Shown piece by piece: positions 1-8,052 of a DNA stretch of 64,000 bases; position 1 is the first letter of the stretch, and the number at the start of each line of letters is the position of its first letter. Made by a program: the position numbers and the translations under genes. The notes beneath the pieces are model-generated. The model was not told the DNA's origin. It saw only the letters and a list, made by a program, of their open reading frames with translations, and did no database searches. The stretch is from Streptomyces sp. WP-1 (GTDB lineage: Bacteria > Actinomycetota > Actinomycetes > Streptomycetales > Streptomycetaceae): NCBI RefSeq assembly GCF_030450125.1, contig NZ_CP123923.1:2046001-2110000 (forward strand). The letters run 5' to 3'.

Positions 1-44
1 CTGAGCGCGCCCACGCGGCGGAGCCGCACATCGAACACAGCCCC

Positions 45-62
45 GCGCCCCTGAAGGGGCGC
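45..62. terminator. GC hairpin at left edge
   Basis: A perfect 7-bp stem (GCGCCCC/GGGGCGC) closes a TGAA tetraloop. It lies 47 bases before the first gene, so it most likely ends transcription of a gene left of the window. Attenuation of the following operon is an alternative. There is no T-tract, as is usual in streptomycetes. Confidence 0.5.
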
Positions 63-109
63 TCCCATCAACGGCGTTGAAAAGTCCCCTCTCATGGAGT
101 GAGTGACAC

Positions 110-1405
110 GTGACCGTCTTGCACGATTCCCCCCACGCGCCCGTCGTCGACGACGAGGCCGAGATCCTCAACCTGTACCGGGCCCACCTGAGCAAGGGCC
201 GGGCCACGCTCGCGGAGCTGTTCGGCAGCCACATGGAGGTGGCGTCCGAGGGCGCCTGGCTCACCACCAGTGACGGTGAGCGCTTCCTGAACGCGGGCGG
301 CTACGGCGTGTTCATCATGGGCGCCCGGCACCCGATCGTCATGGAGGAGGTGGAGCGCCAGCTGCGCACCCACCCCACCGCGACCCGCATCCTGCTGGAG
401 CCGACGGTGGCCCGCGCCGCCGAGGCGCTGGTGTCGGTGCTGCCCACCGGCCTGGACCGGGTGCACTTCGCGCTGTCCGGCGCCGAGGCGGTGGAGACCG
501 GTCTGAAGCTGGCCCGCGCGGGCGGCTTCAAGCGGACCGTCTCGATGCGCGGCGGCTACCACGGCAAGACGCTGGGCGCCCTGTCGGCGACCGCGAAGGA
601 GGTCTACCAGGCGCCGTTCCGGCCGCTGATCCCCGACTTCCAGCACCTGCCGTTCGGTGACGCCGACGCCCTGGAGGCCGAGCTGAGGGCCCACCCTGGC
701 GAGGTCTGCGTGATCCTGGAGCCGGTCCAGGGCGAGGGCGGCGTGATCATCCCGCCCAAGGGCTACCTCAAGCGGGTCGAGGAACTGGTCCGCGAGTACG
801 AGGGCTTCCTCATCCTCGACGAGGTGCAGTCCGGGTTCGGACGGCTCGGCGAGTGGTGGGGCGCCGACCTCGAAGGCGTCGTACCGGACGTGCTGCTGGC
901 CGGCAAGGCGCTCGGCGGCGGTGTGATGCCGGTGTCCGCGGCCGTCGCCACCCGCAAGGCGTTCCGTCCATTCGACAAGGACCCCTACGTCCACACCGCC
1001 ACCTTCTCCGGGCAGCCGGTGCTGATGGCCGCGGTGATGGGCGCGGTCCGCGCCGTCAAGGAGGAGCGCCTGGTCACCCGCTCCATGGACCTCGGCGCCC
1101 GGCTGCTGCCGCGGATCGCGGAGGTCGCCCACCGCAACATCCCCGAGCTGGTCGTGGACGTCCGCGGCCAGGGGCTGCTCATCGGCGTGGAGCTGGTCGA
1201 GGCGGGCCTCGCCGGCGAGCTGCTGATCGAGCTGTTCAACCACGGCGTGGTCGCCAACCACTCCATGAACGGCAGCTCGGTGGTCCGGTTCACCCCGCCC
1301 GCCGTGCTGAGCGACACCGACCTCGACTACCTCGTCAACTCCTTCGACCTGGCCACCCGGGACCTCATCAAGGGCGCGGCCACTATGCCGGAAGGCGGTA
1401 ACTGA
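110..1405 (+). CDS. Class III PLP-dependent aminotransferase
   Basis: A full-length (431 residues) fold-type I, class III aminotransferase. The PLP-binding lysine is Lys266 in AGKALGGG. The upstream DEVQSGFGR motif supplies the cofactor aspartate, and GGYHGKTLGALSATAK is the typical substrate/PLP region. The GTG start has GGAG about 10 bases upstream. It is the first gene of a tightly packed operon with azoxy-forming enzymes and fatty-acid synthase parts, so the likely job (inference) is amination of a fatty aldehyde to the alkylamine that becomes one azoxy nitrogen. The family also includes ornithine and 4-aminobutyrate aminotransferases, so the substrate cannot be read from sequence alone. 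Confidence 0.85.
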   Translation: MTVLHDSPHAPVVDDEAEILNLYRAHLSKGRATLAELFGSHMEVASEGAWLTTSDGERFLNAGGYGVFIMGARHPIVMEEVERQLRTHPTATRILLEPTVARAAEALVSVLPTGLDRVHFALSGAEAVETGLKLARAGGFKRTVSMRGGYHGKTLGALSATAKEVYQAPFRPLIPDFQHLPFGDADALEAELRAHPGEVCVILEPVQGEGGVIIPPKGYLKRVEELVREYEGFLILDEVQSGFGRLGEWWGADLEGVVPDVLLAGKALGGGVMPVSAAVATRKAFRPFDKDPYVHTATFSGQPVLMAAVMGAVRAVKEERLVTRSMDLGARLLPRIAEVAHRNIPELVVDVRGQGLLIGVELVEAGLAGELLIELFNHGVVANHSMNGSSVVRFTPPAVLSDTDLDYLVNSFDLATRDLIKGAATMPEGGN

Positions 1406-1407
1406 TC

Positions 1408-1890
1408 GTGCGGCACGTCGAACTCGAATCCCTGATTCCCGCGGAGCAGGCCGAGGAGGTACTGCACGCCGTACGGCGCTGGGAGAAGTACCCGGATCTC
1501 GCGCCGCACGTCAACGCGACCACCGTGCACTCCGCGTACCCCGAGCCCAAGCCCTCCTCCAGCTGGGAGCTGCACTTCCGCAGCGGCCTGCTGCGCTGGA
1601 CCGAGGACGACACGGTGCTGCCGGAGGCGGGCGAGATCCGCTTCGAGCAGTCCGACGGCGACTTCGACTCCTTCACCGGCGTCTGGTCGGTCAAGCAGAA
1701 CGGCGACGACGTCGTGGTCCGCTTCGACGCCGACTTCGACTTCGGCATCCCGAGCCTGGAGGGCATCCTCGACCCGATCGCCGAGCGGGTCATCAAGGAG
1801 ACGGTCGCCTGGGCCCTCACCGGCCTGTACCCGGCCGTGCGCATCCAGGGCGGCATCGAGCTGAACACGCCCGCCACGGTCGGCGCGTAG
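1408..1890 (+). CDS. SRPBCC (polyketide cyclase-like) protein
   Basis: A 160-residue protein with the START/SRPBCC pattern: an N-terminal beta strand, a helix with WEKYPDLAPHV, a run of beta strands and a long C-terminal helix around IAERVIKETVAWAL. It starts with GTG three bases after the aminotransferase stop, so the two are translationally linked. Members bind hydrophobic ligands or act as cyclases/aromatases. No aromatic polyketide synthase is present here, so a lipid-binding or intermediate-holding role in the azoxy pathway is more likely. That role is inferred from position only. Confidence 0.7.
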   Translation: MRHVELESLIPAEQAEEVLHAVRRWEKYPDLAPHVNATTVHSAYPEPKPSSSWELHFRSGLLRWTEDDTVLPEAGEIRFEQSDGDFDSFTGVWSVKQNGDDVVVRFDADFDFGIPSLEGILDPIAERVIKETVAWALTGLYPAVRIQGGIELNTPATVGA

Positions 1891-1911
1891 CACCGGCCGA
1901 AGGAGCTGACC

Positions 1912-2445
1912 ATGGACCAGGCGAACCCCTTCGAGACCCCACGCACCTACTCGCTGCACCGCGCCGAGTACCTGGTGGGCCTCGCCGTCACCACCGGGAT
2001 GATCATCTACCACTTCGGTGACATCCGCTGGCTGCCGGCGCTCGGGCTGTTCCTCTACATCGACCTGATCGGCTACATCCCCGGCGCCATCGCCTTCCGC
2101 AAGAGCGGCGGGCGGCCGATCCACAAGGCGTACTACGTCCTCTACAACGTCATGCACAGCCTCATCACCCAGGGCGCGGTCGCCGCGCTGTGGTGCTGGC
2201 TGGTCAAGCCGGAGTGGGCGCTGCTGGTGCTGCCGTTTCATCTCTTCGGCGACCGGGGCCTGTTCGGCAACTTCATGAAGTCCTTCGCGCTGCCCTTCGA
2301 GCCGGTGCGCCAGGCGGGATACCTCCACCTCCTGGACGACCTGGGGCTGGCGCACCCCAAGCCGGTCGGGCACGAGATGGACCCGGTGCCCGTCGGGCAC
2401 GTCCCCGCGCGGCCCGTCGTACGCGAGACGGAGGCCGTACGATGA
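1912..2445 (+). CDS. Membrane protein, candidate N-N bond-forming enzyme (VlmO-like)
   Basis: A 177-residue integral membrane protein with about four hydrophobic segments (roughly residues 22-38, 42-60, 75-95, 98-115). Polar conserved-looking patches lie between them: YNVMHS and PFHLFGDRGLFGN. A histidine-containing soluble tail follows. In valanimycin biosynthesis a small membrane protein, VlmO, joins the two nitrogens of an O-seryl alkylhydroxylamine. This gene sits next to a VlmB-like diiron gene and a flavin reductase in the same operon, so the same role is proposed. Membrane topology is visible; the enzymatic role is inference. GGAG precedes the ATG, and the stop overlaps the next start (ATGA). 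Confidence 0.6.
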   Translation: MDQANPFETPRTYSLHRAEYLVGLAVTTGMIIYHFGDIRWLPALGLFLYIDLIGYIPGAIAFRKSGGRPIHKAYYVLYNVMHSLITQGAVAALWCWLVKPEWALLVLPFHLFGDRGLFGNFMKSFALPFEPVRQAGYLHLLDDLGLAHPKPVGHEMDPVPVGHVPARPVVRETEAVR

Positions 2446-2990
2446 CCACCGCCGCGACCCCGGTGCGCCGGGCGGTGCGCCAGGACCCGGCCGAGCGCCG
2501 GCGGGCCCTGTACCACCTGGCCTCCGCGGTGTCCGTGCTCACCACGGGCCCCGAGGAACGGATGCACGGCACCACCGCGAGCACCGTCACCCTGGTCTCG
2601 CGCTCGCCCCTGCTGGTCGGGGTGGTACTGCGGGCGGGCTCGTCCTTCGCCCGGCTCGCCGCCGCCGAGGGCCGGTTCGCGATCAATGTGCTCGGCGGCG
2701 AACAGGCCGACGTGGCGCGGCGGTTCGCGAACAGCTCGCGGCCCGACGGCAGTGCGGCCTTCGCCGGCCTCGCCTGGACCACCGACCGCTACGCCCAGGC
2801 CCCGCTGATCGCGGGAGCCCTCGCCCACTATGTCTGCCGGTTCCACTCCGCGCACGCCGCGGGCGACAGCGAGCTGCTGCTCGGCCATGTCGTCCGGGCC
2901 ACCGCGGACGAGGGCCTGCCGCTGCTGAGCTACACCGGCGGGCTGTTCGCCGGTTCCCTGCGTCCGGCGAAGGAGACCGCCGCATCATGA
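2442..2990 (+). CDS. Flavin reductase (FMN-binding split barrel)
   Basis: A 182-residue flavin-reductase-like protein. Typical elements are FHLASAVSVLTTG-type N-terminal strands, a TASTVTLVSRSPLLVGV core, SSFARLAAAEGRFAINVL and a C-terminal GGLFAG turn. It supplies reduced FMN/FAD to a partner oxygenase, as VlmR does for the isobutylamine N-hydroxylase VlmH. No VlmH-like flavin monooxygenase lies in the window, so the partner is probably left of base 1 or elsewhere. The ATG overlaps the previous stop (ATGA), and its own stop overlaps the next gene. The upstream in-frame extension was rejected because it would run deep into the membrane-protein gene. Confidence 0.8.
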   Translation: MTTAATPVRRAVRQDPAERRRALYHLASAVSVLTTGPEERMHGTTASTVTLVSRSPLLVGVVLRAGSSFARLAAAEGRFAINVLGGEQADVARRFANSSRPDGSAAFAGLAWTTDRYAQAPLIAGALAHYVCRFHSAHAAGDSELLLGHVVRATADEGLPLLSYTGGLFAGSLRPAKETAAS

Positions 2991-3967
2991 CCGCACCCGT
3001 TGCCCCCGAGGCCGACTGGGAGAAGGCCCCCGGCCTGCTGGACGGCGCGAAGGAACTCACCCTCGGCCCCGAGGAGTGCGACCTCGCCTACTGGTTCACC
3101 TCCGTCGCCCAGGGCACCCTGCGCGACCGGGGTGCCACCGGCCACCATGTGGACGCCCTCACCCCCGACTTCCTGAAGGCCCCCGGCCCGCTGCGCGAGG
3201 CGCTGATCCTGGAGTTCGGCTTCCGGGCCCTCTCCGAGGAACTGGCCACCCGGCTGCTCGGCCACTACGTGACCATCGCGCCCTCCATCCCCGAGATGGA
3301 GTTCTACGCCACCCAGCTGATCGACGAGGCCCGGCACGCCCGCGTCTTCCGCCAGCACCTGGTGGACCTCGGCATCCCGCAGAGCGCCCTGCTGCGGGAG
3401 ATCGAGGAGATGACCCAGGACTACCGCAAGCGGGTCCTGAACCCGGTGGTGGACTTCACCCTGGACATCGTCCGCGACAAGGCCGACTTCCCCGGCGGCG
3501 TCGGCGTGTTCGCCATCATCATCGAGGGCGTCCTCGCCCCCGCCGCCGAGCTGAGCGAGCGCAAGTGGACCCCGCTGTCCCCGGCGACCGGCGAGATCTC
3601 CCGCGGCACCGCCATCGACGAGATCCGCCACCTCACCGTGGCCAGCACCATCCTGCGCGACCACCTCGTCGAGCACCCCGAGTACACCCCCCGGCTCCTG
3701 GAGATCCTGCGCTCCGGCGTCGAGCTGTGGGACGAGCTGCCGGACCGGGAGTTCGTCATCCACCGCGAGGAGCTGTTCCAGGAAGGCATGTTCAAGCACG
3801 CCGACCTGATCGGCGACTACGAGGTCTGGCCGGGCGTCCGCCTCCTCGACACCACTGCCGACCAGCGCTACGACATGGCCGAGCAGTGGACCGACGAGAT
3901 GGCCGAGGTCCGCATGAAGTACATGGGCCTGCCCGTCGAGGTCCTCGCCTCGGAGGCCGGCGCATGA
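2987..3967 (+). CDS. Ferritin-like diiron oxygenase (VlmB/AurF type)
   Basis: A 326-residue helical diiron protein. Two iron-binding motifs are visible: EFYATQLIDEARH in the first half, and EGVLAP followed by TAIDEIRHL in the second. This gives the Glu/Glu-X-X-His pairs of AurF-type N-oxygenases. VlmB of the valanimycin pathway is a diiron enzyme reported to oxidise an N-N single bond to azoxy. Given the VlmO-, VlmA- and VlmL-like genes here, azoxy formation is the leading role. N-hydroxylation of the amine, as AurF does on arylamines, is the alternative. A ferredoxin gene at 10137-10463 could deliver electrons. It overlaps both neighbours by ATGA. Confidence 0.8.
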   Translation: MTAPVAPEADWEKAPGLLDGAKELTLGPEECDLAYWFTSVAQGTLRDRGATGHHVDALTPDFLKAPGPLREALILEFGFRALSEELATRLLGHYVTIAPSIPEMEFYATQLIDEARHARVFRQHLVDLGIPQSALLREIEEMTQDYRKRVLNPVVDFTLDIVRDKADFPGGVGVFAIIIEGVLAPAAELSERKWTPLSPATGEISRGTAIDEIRHLTVASTILRDHLVEHPEYTPRLLEILRSGVELWDELPDREFVIHREELFQEGMFKHADLIGDYEVWPGVRLLDTTADQRYDMAEQWTDEMAEVRMKYMGLPVEVLASEAGA

Positions 3968-4971
3968 GTACCGGGCGGGCGGCGGTCGTCACCGGGATCG
4001 GCTCGTACGTCCCGCCCAACATCGTCACCAACGAGGATCTCTCGCAGCGCCTCGACACCTCCGACGAGTGGATCCGCACCCGTACCGGGATCGCCGAGCG
4101 GTTCTACATCACCCCCGGCACCTCCACCGGCGACCTCGCGGTGGAGGCGGGCCTGAGGGCCCTGAAGTCGGCGGGCGACGAGCAGGTCGGCGCGGTGGTG
4201 CTCGCCACCACCACCCCGGACCAGCCCTGCCCCGCGACCGCCCCCCAGGTGGCCGCGCGGCTCGGGCTCGGCCAGGTGCCCGCCTTCGACGTGGCGGCCG
4301 TCTGCTCCGGGTTCCTGTACGGCCTCGCGTCCGCCGCCGGGCTGATCGCCTCCGGGGTCGCCGACAGCGTGCTCCTGATCGCCGCCGACGCCTTCACCAC
4401 GATCATCAACCCGGAGGACCGCACCACCGCGGTGATCTTCGCGGACGGCGCGGGCGCGGTGGTGCTGCGGGCCGGCTCGCCGGACGAACCCGGCGCGCTC
4501 GGGCCGCTGGTGCTCGGCAGCGACGGCGAGCTGAGCCATCTCATCGAGGTCCCGGCGGGCGGCTCCCGGCAGCGCTCCTCGGGCCGCCCGGCCGCCCCGG
4601 AGGATTACTACTTCAAGATGCTCGGCCGGGAGACGTACCGGCACGCGGTGGAGCGGATGACCAGCGCGTCCACCGAGGCCGTCGAGCGGGCCGGCTGGCG
4701 TCTGGACGACGTCGACCGGTTCGCGGCGCACCAGGCCAACGCCCGGATCCTGGAGGCCGTCTCGGACCGGCTCGGCATCCCCGAGGAGCGGCGGCTCAGC
4801 AATATCGCGCGGGTCGGCAACACCGGTGCCGCCTCGATCCCGCTGCTGCTCGCGGAGGCGACCGCCGACGGGCGGCTGACCGCGGGGAACCGGGTGCTGC
4901 TCACCGCCTTCGGCGGCGGGCTCTCCTGGGGCGCGGCCACGGTCGTCTGGCCCGAACTCCAGACCATCTGA
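3964..4971 (+). CDS. Beta-ketoacyl-ACP synthase III (FabH-like)
   Basis: A 335-residue KAS III with the full triad: Cys114 in AAVCSGFLYG, His in FAAHQANARIL and Asn in RVGNTGAASIPL. The start is the ATG overlapping the previous stop, and the length matches FabH. KAS III enzymes start chains by condensing an acyl-CoA with malonyl-ACP. Here it could prime a dedicated medium-chain fatty acid for the alkyl arm, or extend a seryl-derived acid with a C2 unit as labelling suggests for elaiomycin. The two cannot be separated from sequence. It is followed directly by ACP and KAS II genes. Confidence 0.88.
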   Translation: MSTGRAAVVTGIGSYVPPNIVTNEDLSQRLDTSDEWIRTRTGIAERFYITPGTSTGDLAVEAGLRALKSAGDEQVGAVVLATTTPDQPCPATAPQVAARLGLGQVPAFDVAAVCSGFLYGLASAAGLIASGVADSVLLIAADAFTTIINPEDRTTAVIFADGAGAVVLRAGSPDEPGALGPLVLGSDGELSHLIEVPAGGSRQRSSGRPAAPEDYYFKMLGRETYRHAVERMTSASTEAVERAGWRLDDVDRFAAHQANARILEAVSDRLGIPEERRLSNIARVGNTGAASIPLLLAEATADGRLTAGNRVLLTAFGGGLSWGAATVVWPELQTI

Positions 4972-5006
4972 CCGATCGTCAGAAAAGACCTTCGAAAGGA
5001 ATCGTC

Positions 5007-5237
5007 ATGCTGGAGCAGCTCAAGGAAATCCTGTCCAACAAGCTCAAGGTGTCGCCCGAGGCCATCACCCCCGAGGCCACCCGCGAGGACATCGAGCTGG
5101 ACTCGCTGGCCGTCGTGGAGCTGTCGCTGCTGCTGAAGTCCGAGCTGGACCTGGACGTCAGCGACGACGACCTCCTGGAAGCCGAGACCGTGGCCGACAT
5201 GGTCCGGCTGATGGAGGAGCGGAGCGCGAAGGTCTGA
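5007..5237 (+). CDS. Acyl carrier protein
   Basis: A 76-residue acidic four-helix carrier protein. The phosphopantetheine serine is Ser33 in IELDSLAVVEL, and a typical second half, DVSDDDLLEAETVADMV, follows. GAAAGGA at 4994-5000 sets the ATG at 5007. It has its own ribosome site and a 35-base spacer, as expected for a carrier needed in excess. Its stop overlaps the KAS II start (TGATG). It is a dedicated carrier for the alkyl-chain or chain-extension steps of the cluster. Confidence 0.9.
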   Translation: MLEQLKEILSNKLKVSPEAITPEATREDIELDSLAVVELSLLLKSELDLDVSDDDLLEAETVADMVRLMEERSAKV

Positions 5238-6457
5238 TGGCCGCGATGGACATCGCCGTCACCGGGCTCGGTCTGATCACCCCCGGCGGGATCGGGGTCG
5301 GACCGAGCTGGGCGGCGGTCTGCGACGGCAGGCCGGCCGCGGCCCTCGATCCGGTGCTGGCCGACAACCCCGTACAGCTCTCCTGCCGGGTCCCCGGCTT
5401 CGATCCCGAGAGCCTGCTGAGCGCGCGCCGGGCCCACCGCCTGGACAGGTTCGTGCAGTTCGCGCTGGTCGCCGCGCACGAGGCGGTGGCCGACGCGGGC
5501 CTGGACCCGCAGACCTGGGACGGCGCCCGGGTGGGCGTGGTCCTCGGCTGCGCCGACGGTGGCCCGGGCACGGTCGAGGAACAGCACCATGTGCTGCGCG
5601 AGCAGGGCGCGGACCGGGTGTCACCGCTGCTGCTGCCGATGCAGCTGCCGAACATGCTGGCCGGTCAGACGGCCATCGAGTTCGGGGCGACCGGTCCCAA
5701 CCTGGTGGTGGCCACCGCGTGCGCGTCCGGCGCGACGGCCATCGGCACCGCCCGGGACCTGCTGGCGCTCGGCCGCTGCGACATCGTGCTGGCCGGCGGC
5801 AGCGAGGCCATGATCACCCCGCTGGTCATGGCCGGGTTCGCCCAGATGGGCGCGCTCTCCAAGCGGCACGACGACCCGGCGTCCGCCTCCCGTCCCTTCG
5901 ATGCCGACCGCGACGGGTTCGTGGCCGGCGAGGGGGCCGGGATCCTGGTGATGGAGCGCGTCGCCGACGCGCGGGCCCGTGGGGCGCACATCCACGGGCG
6001 GATCATCGGGTACGGCGCCACGGCCGACGCCCACCACATGACGTCGCCGCATCCCGACGGCGCCGGCATCGAGGCGGCGGTCCGCGCGGCGCTCGCCGAC
6101 GCGGGGGCCGACCCCGACGACGTCGAGCACGTCAACGCGCACGGCACGTCGACGCCGCTCAACGACCTGTCCGAGGCGCGGATGATCCAGCGGACGCTGC
6201 GCGGCGATCCGGTGGTGACGTCCACGAAGGGGGTCACCGGGCATCTGCTGGGTGCGGCGGGGGCGGTCGAAGCCGCGTTCACCGTGCTCAGCGTGGAGCA
6301 CGAGCTCATCCCGCCCACGGCCAACCTGGTGATGCCGGACGCGCGGATGGAGATCAAGCTGGCACAGACCCTGACCGAGATGCCGATCGATCTGGCGCTG
6401 AGCAACTCCCTCGGGTTCGGGGGGCAGAACACCGCTCTGGCGATCGCACCCGCCTGA
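5237..6457 (+). CDS. Beta-ketoacyl-ACP synthase II (FabF-like)
   Basis: A 406-residue elongating ketosynthase with Cys162 in ATACASGATA, His in NAHGTSTPLND and the second His in KGVTGHLLGAAGA. The C-terminal glycine-rich NSLGFGGQN is intact. As a single KS with no chain-length-factor partner it resembles primary-metabolism FabF rather than a type II aromatic PKS. With KAS III, ACP and FabI it would make the alkyl chain, borrowing ketoreductase and dehydratase from housekeeping fatty acid synthesis because none is encoded here. It is the last gene before the terminator at 6475-6514. Confidence 0.88.
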   Translation: MAAMDIAVTGLGLITPGGIGVGPSWAAVCDGRPAAALDPVLADNPVQLSCRVPGFDPESLLSARRAHRLDRFVQFALVAAHEAVADAGLDPQTWDGARVGVVLGCADGGPGTVEEQHHVLREQGADRVSPLLLPMQLPNMLAGQTAIEFGATGPNLVVATACASGATAIGTARDLLALGRCDIVLAGGSEAMITPLVMAGFAQMGALSKRHDDPASASRPFDADRDGFVAGEGAGILVMERVADARARGAHIHGRIIGYGATADAHHMTSPHPDGAGIEAAVRAALADAGADPDDVEHVNAHGTSTPLNDLSEARMIQRTLRGDPVVTSTKGVTGHLLGAAGAVEAAFTVLSVEHELIPPTANLVMPDARMEIKLAQTLTEMPIDLALSNSLGFGGQNTALAIAPA

Positions 6458-6474
6458 GCAGCCGCCCCGCATCG

Positions 6475-6514
6475 CAACAGCCGTCCGCTGAGAACGCTCC
6501 GCGGGCGGCTGTTG
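6475..6514 (+). terminator. Strong hairpin terminator after KAS II
   Basis: A 14-bp stem (6475-6488 with 6501-6514, one wobble pair) with a 12-base loop lies 18 bases after the KAS II stop and is followed by TTGGTCTT. It ends the first operon of the cluster. Confidence 0.75.
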
Positions 6515-6567
6515 GTCTTACGCCACCCCCCACAGTCCCCACCCCACTCCCCATATCTGGAGCACCC

Positions 6568-8052
6568 ATGTCCACCACCAGTGGTTCGCCGCCCGCCACG
6601 GGGCGGCTCGGTACGGCGCACATCCTGTTTCTCATCGTCGCCGCCGCGGCCCCGCTCTCCGCGATGGTCGGTACGGTTCCGCTCGCGTTCGCGTTCGGGG
6701 ACGGGGCCGGGGTGCCGGCCGCGTTCCTGTTCGCCGGGGTGACCCTGCTCTGCTTCTCGGCCGGGTACGCGGTCAGCGCGCGGCGCACCGGCGGGTCCGG
6801 CGGGTTCTACGCCTCCGTCGCCGACGGGCTCGGCCGGCCCCCGGCGGTCGCGGCCGGATACATGGCACTGCTGTCGTACAACTGCGCGACCATCGGGCTG
6901 GCCGGCGCCCTCGGATACTTCACCCGGCTCGTGCTGGCCGCCCATGGGCTGACGGTGTCCTGGGAGTGGTGCGCGGCGGTCGGGCTGGTGCTGACCGCGG
7001 TGCTCGGCTACCGGGAGATCGCGCTGAGCGCCCGGGTGCTGGCCCTGCTGATGCTGGGCGAGATCGGGGTGCTGGCGGCGCTGGACGTGGCGATCCTCGT
7101 CCGGCACGGGGTGCACGCGCTGCCCGCCGCCTCGTTCTCCCCGCACACCGCCGCCGGCCCCGGCGTCGGGGTCTCGCTGATGTTCGCGTTCGTGTCCTTC
7201 ATCGGGTTCGAGTCGGCGGCGCTGTACGGCAAGGAGGCGCGCGACCCGGAGCGCAGCGTGCCCCGGGCGACGTACGCGGCCGCCGCGCTGATCGCCGGGT
7301 TCTACGCGCTGACCAGCTGGCTGGCGGTGGGCGAGATCGGCCCGGACCATGTGCGCGAGGTCGCGGGCAAGCAGATGGGCGACCTGTTCTTCGGACTCGG
7401 CGACGACTTCCTCGGCTCGGCGGGCAGCACGCTGCTCCAAGTCCTGCTGTGCACCAGCCTGTTCGCTGCGACGCTGGCCCTGCACAGCGCCGCCAACCGC
7501 TACGCCCAGGTCCTCGCCCAGGACGGGCTGCTCCCCCGCACCCTGGCCGCCGAGCACAGGCGGCACGGCTCCCCGCACCGGGCGAGCGTCTGGCAGAGCG
7601 TGGTGACCGCGCTGGTGCTGGCCGGGTTCGCGGTCGCGGGCCTGGACCCGTACGCCGACCTGACCACCAGCATGCTCGGCCTCGGCACCCTCGGCATCGT
7701 CACGCTCCAGGCACTGGCCGCGCTGTCGGTGCTCGGGCTGCGGCTGCGCGCCGGGCACGGGCACTGGTGGAAGGAGACCCTCGCCCCGCTGCTGGGCTTC
7801 GCCGGGCTCGCCACCTCCGTGTGGCTGGTGGTCGGCAACTTCGACATGCTCACCGGTTCCCCCTCCGAGGTGATCGCCGCGCTGCCCTGGCTGCTGCCGC
7901 TGGTCGCGCTCGGCGGCCTCATCTACGCGCTCCGGCTGCGCGGCGCCCATCCGCTGCGCTACCGGCTGCTCGGCACCCGGCACACCGCCGCCCCCGCCAC
8001 CCCCGACCTCTCCCCCACCCCGTCAGGAGACCGCCATGCACGATCCCAATGA
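6568..8052 (+). CDS. APC-family amino acid permease
   Basis: A 494-residue permease with about 12 hydrophobic segments beginning near residue 20 (HILFLIVAAAAPLSAMVG), the usual APC opening. FVSFIGFESAALYGKEARDP is the family's conserved region around TM6. The ATG at 6568 has GGAG six bases upstream. The reading frame is open far upstream inside the KAS II gene, but that part is a shadow. Its 3' end overlaps the seryl-tRNA synthetase start by 17 bases, so the two are co-translated. It may import an amino acid precursor such as serine, or export product; the direction is unknown. Confidence 0.82.
   Translation: MSTTSGSPPATGRLGTAHILFLIVAAAAPLSAMVGTVPLAFAFGDGAGVPAAFLFAGVTLLCFSAGYAVSARRTGGSGGFYASVADGLGRPPAVAAGYMALLSYNCATIGLAGALGYFTRLVLAAHGLTVSWEWCAAVGLVLTAVLGYREIALSARVLALLMLGEIGVLAALDVAILVRHGVHALPAASFSPHTAAGPGVGVSLMFAFVSFIGFESAALYGKEARDPERSVPRATYAAAALIAGFYALTSWLAVGEIGPDHVREVAGKQMGDLFFGLGDDFLGSAGSTLLQVLLCTSLFAATLALHSAANRYAQVLAQDGLLPRTLAAEHRRHGSPHRASVWQSVVTALVLAGFAVAGLDPYADLTTSMLGLGTLGIVTLQALAALSVLGLRLRAGHGHWWKETLAPLLGFAGLATSVWLVVGNFDMLTGSPSEVIAALPWLLPLVALGGLIYALRLRGAHPLRYRLLGTRHTAAPATPDLSPTPSGDRHARSQ

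Noticed and set aside
1..109. A SARP box before the aminotransferase operon
   Set aside because: No GTCAG-type heptamers with 11-base spacing are present in the 109 bases available. The real promoter may lie left of the window.
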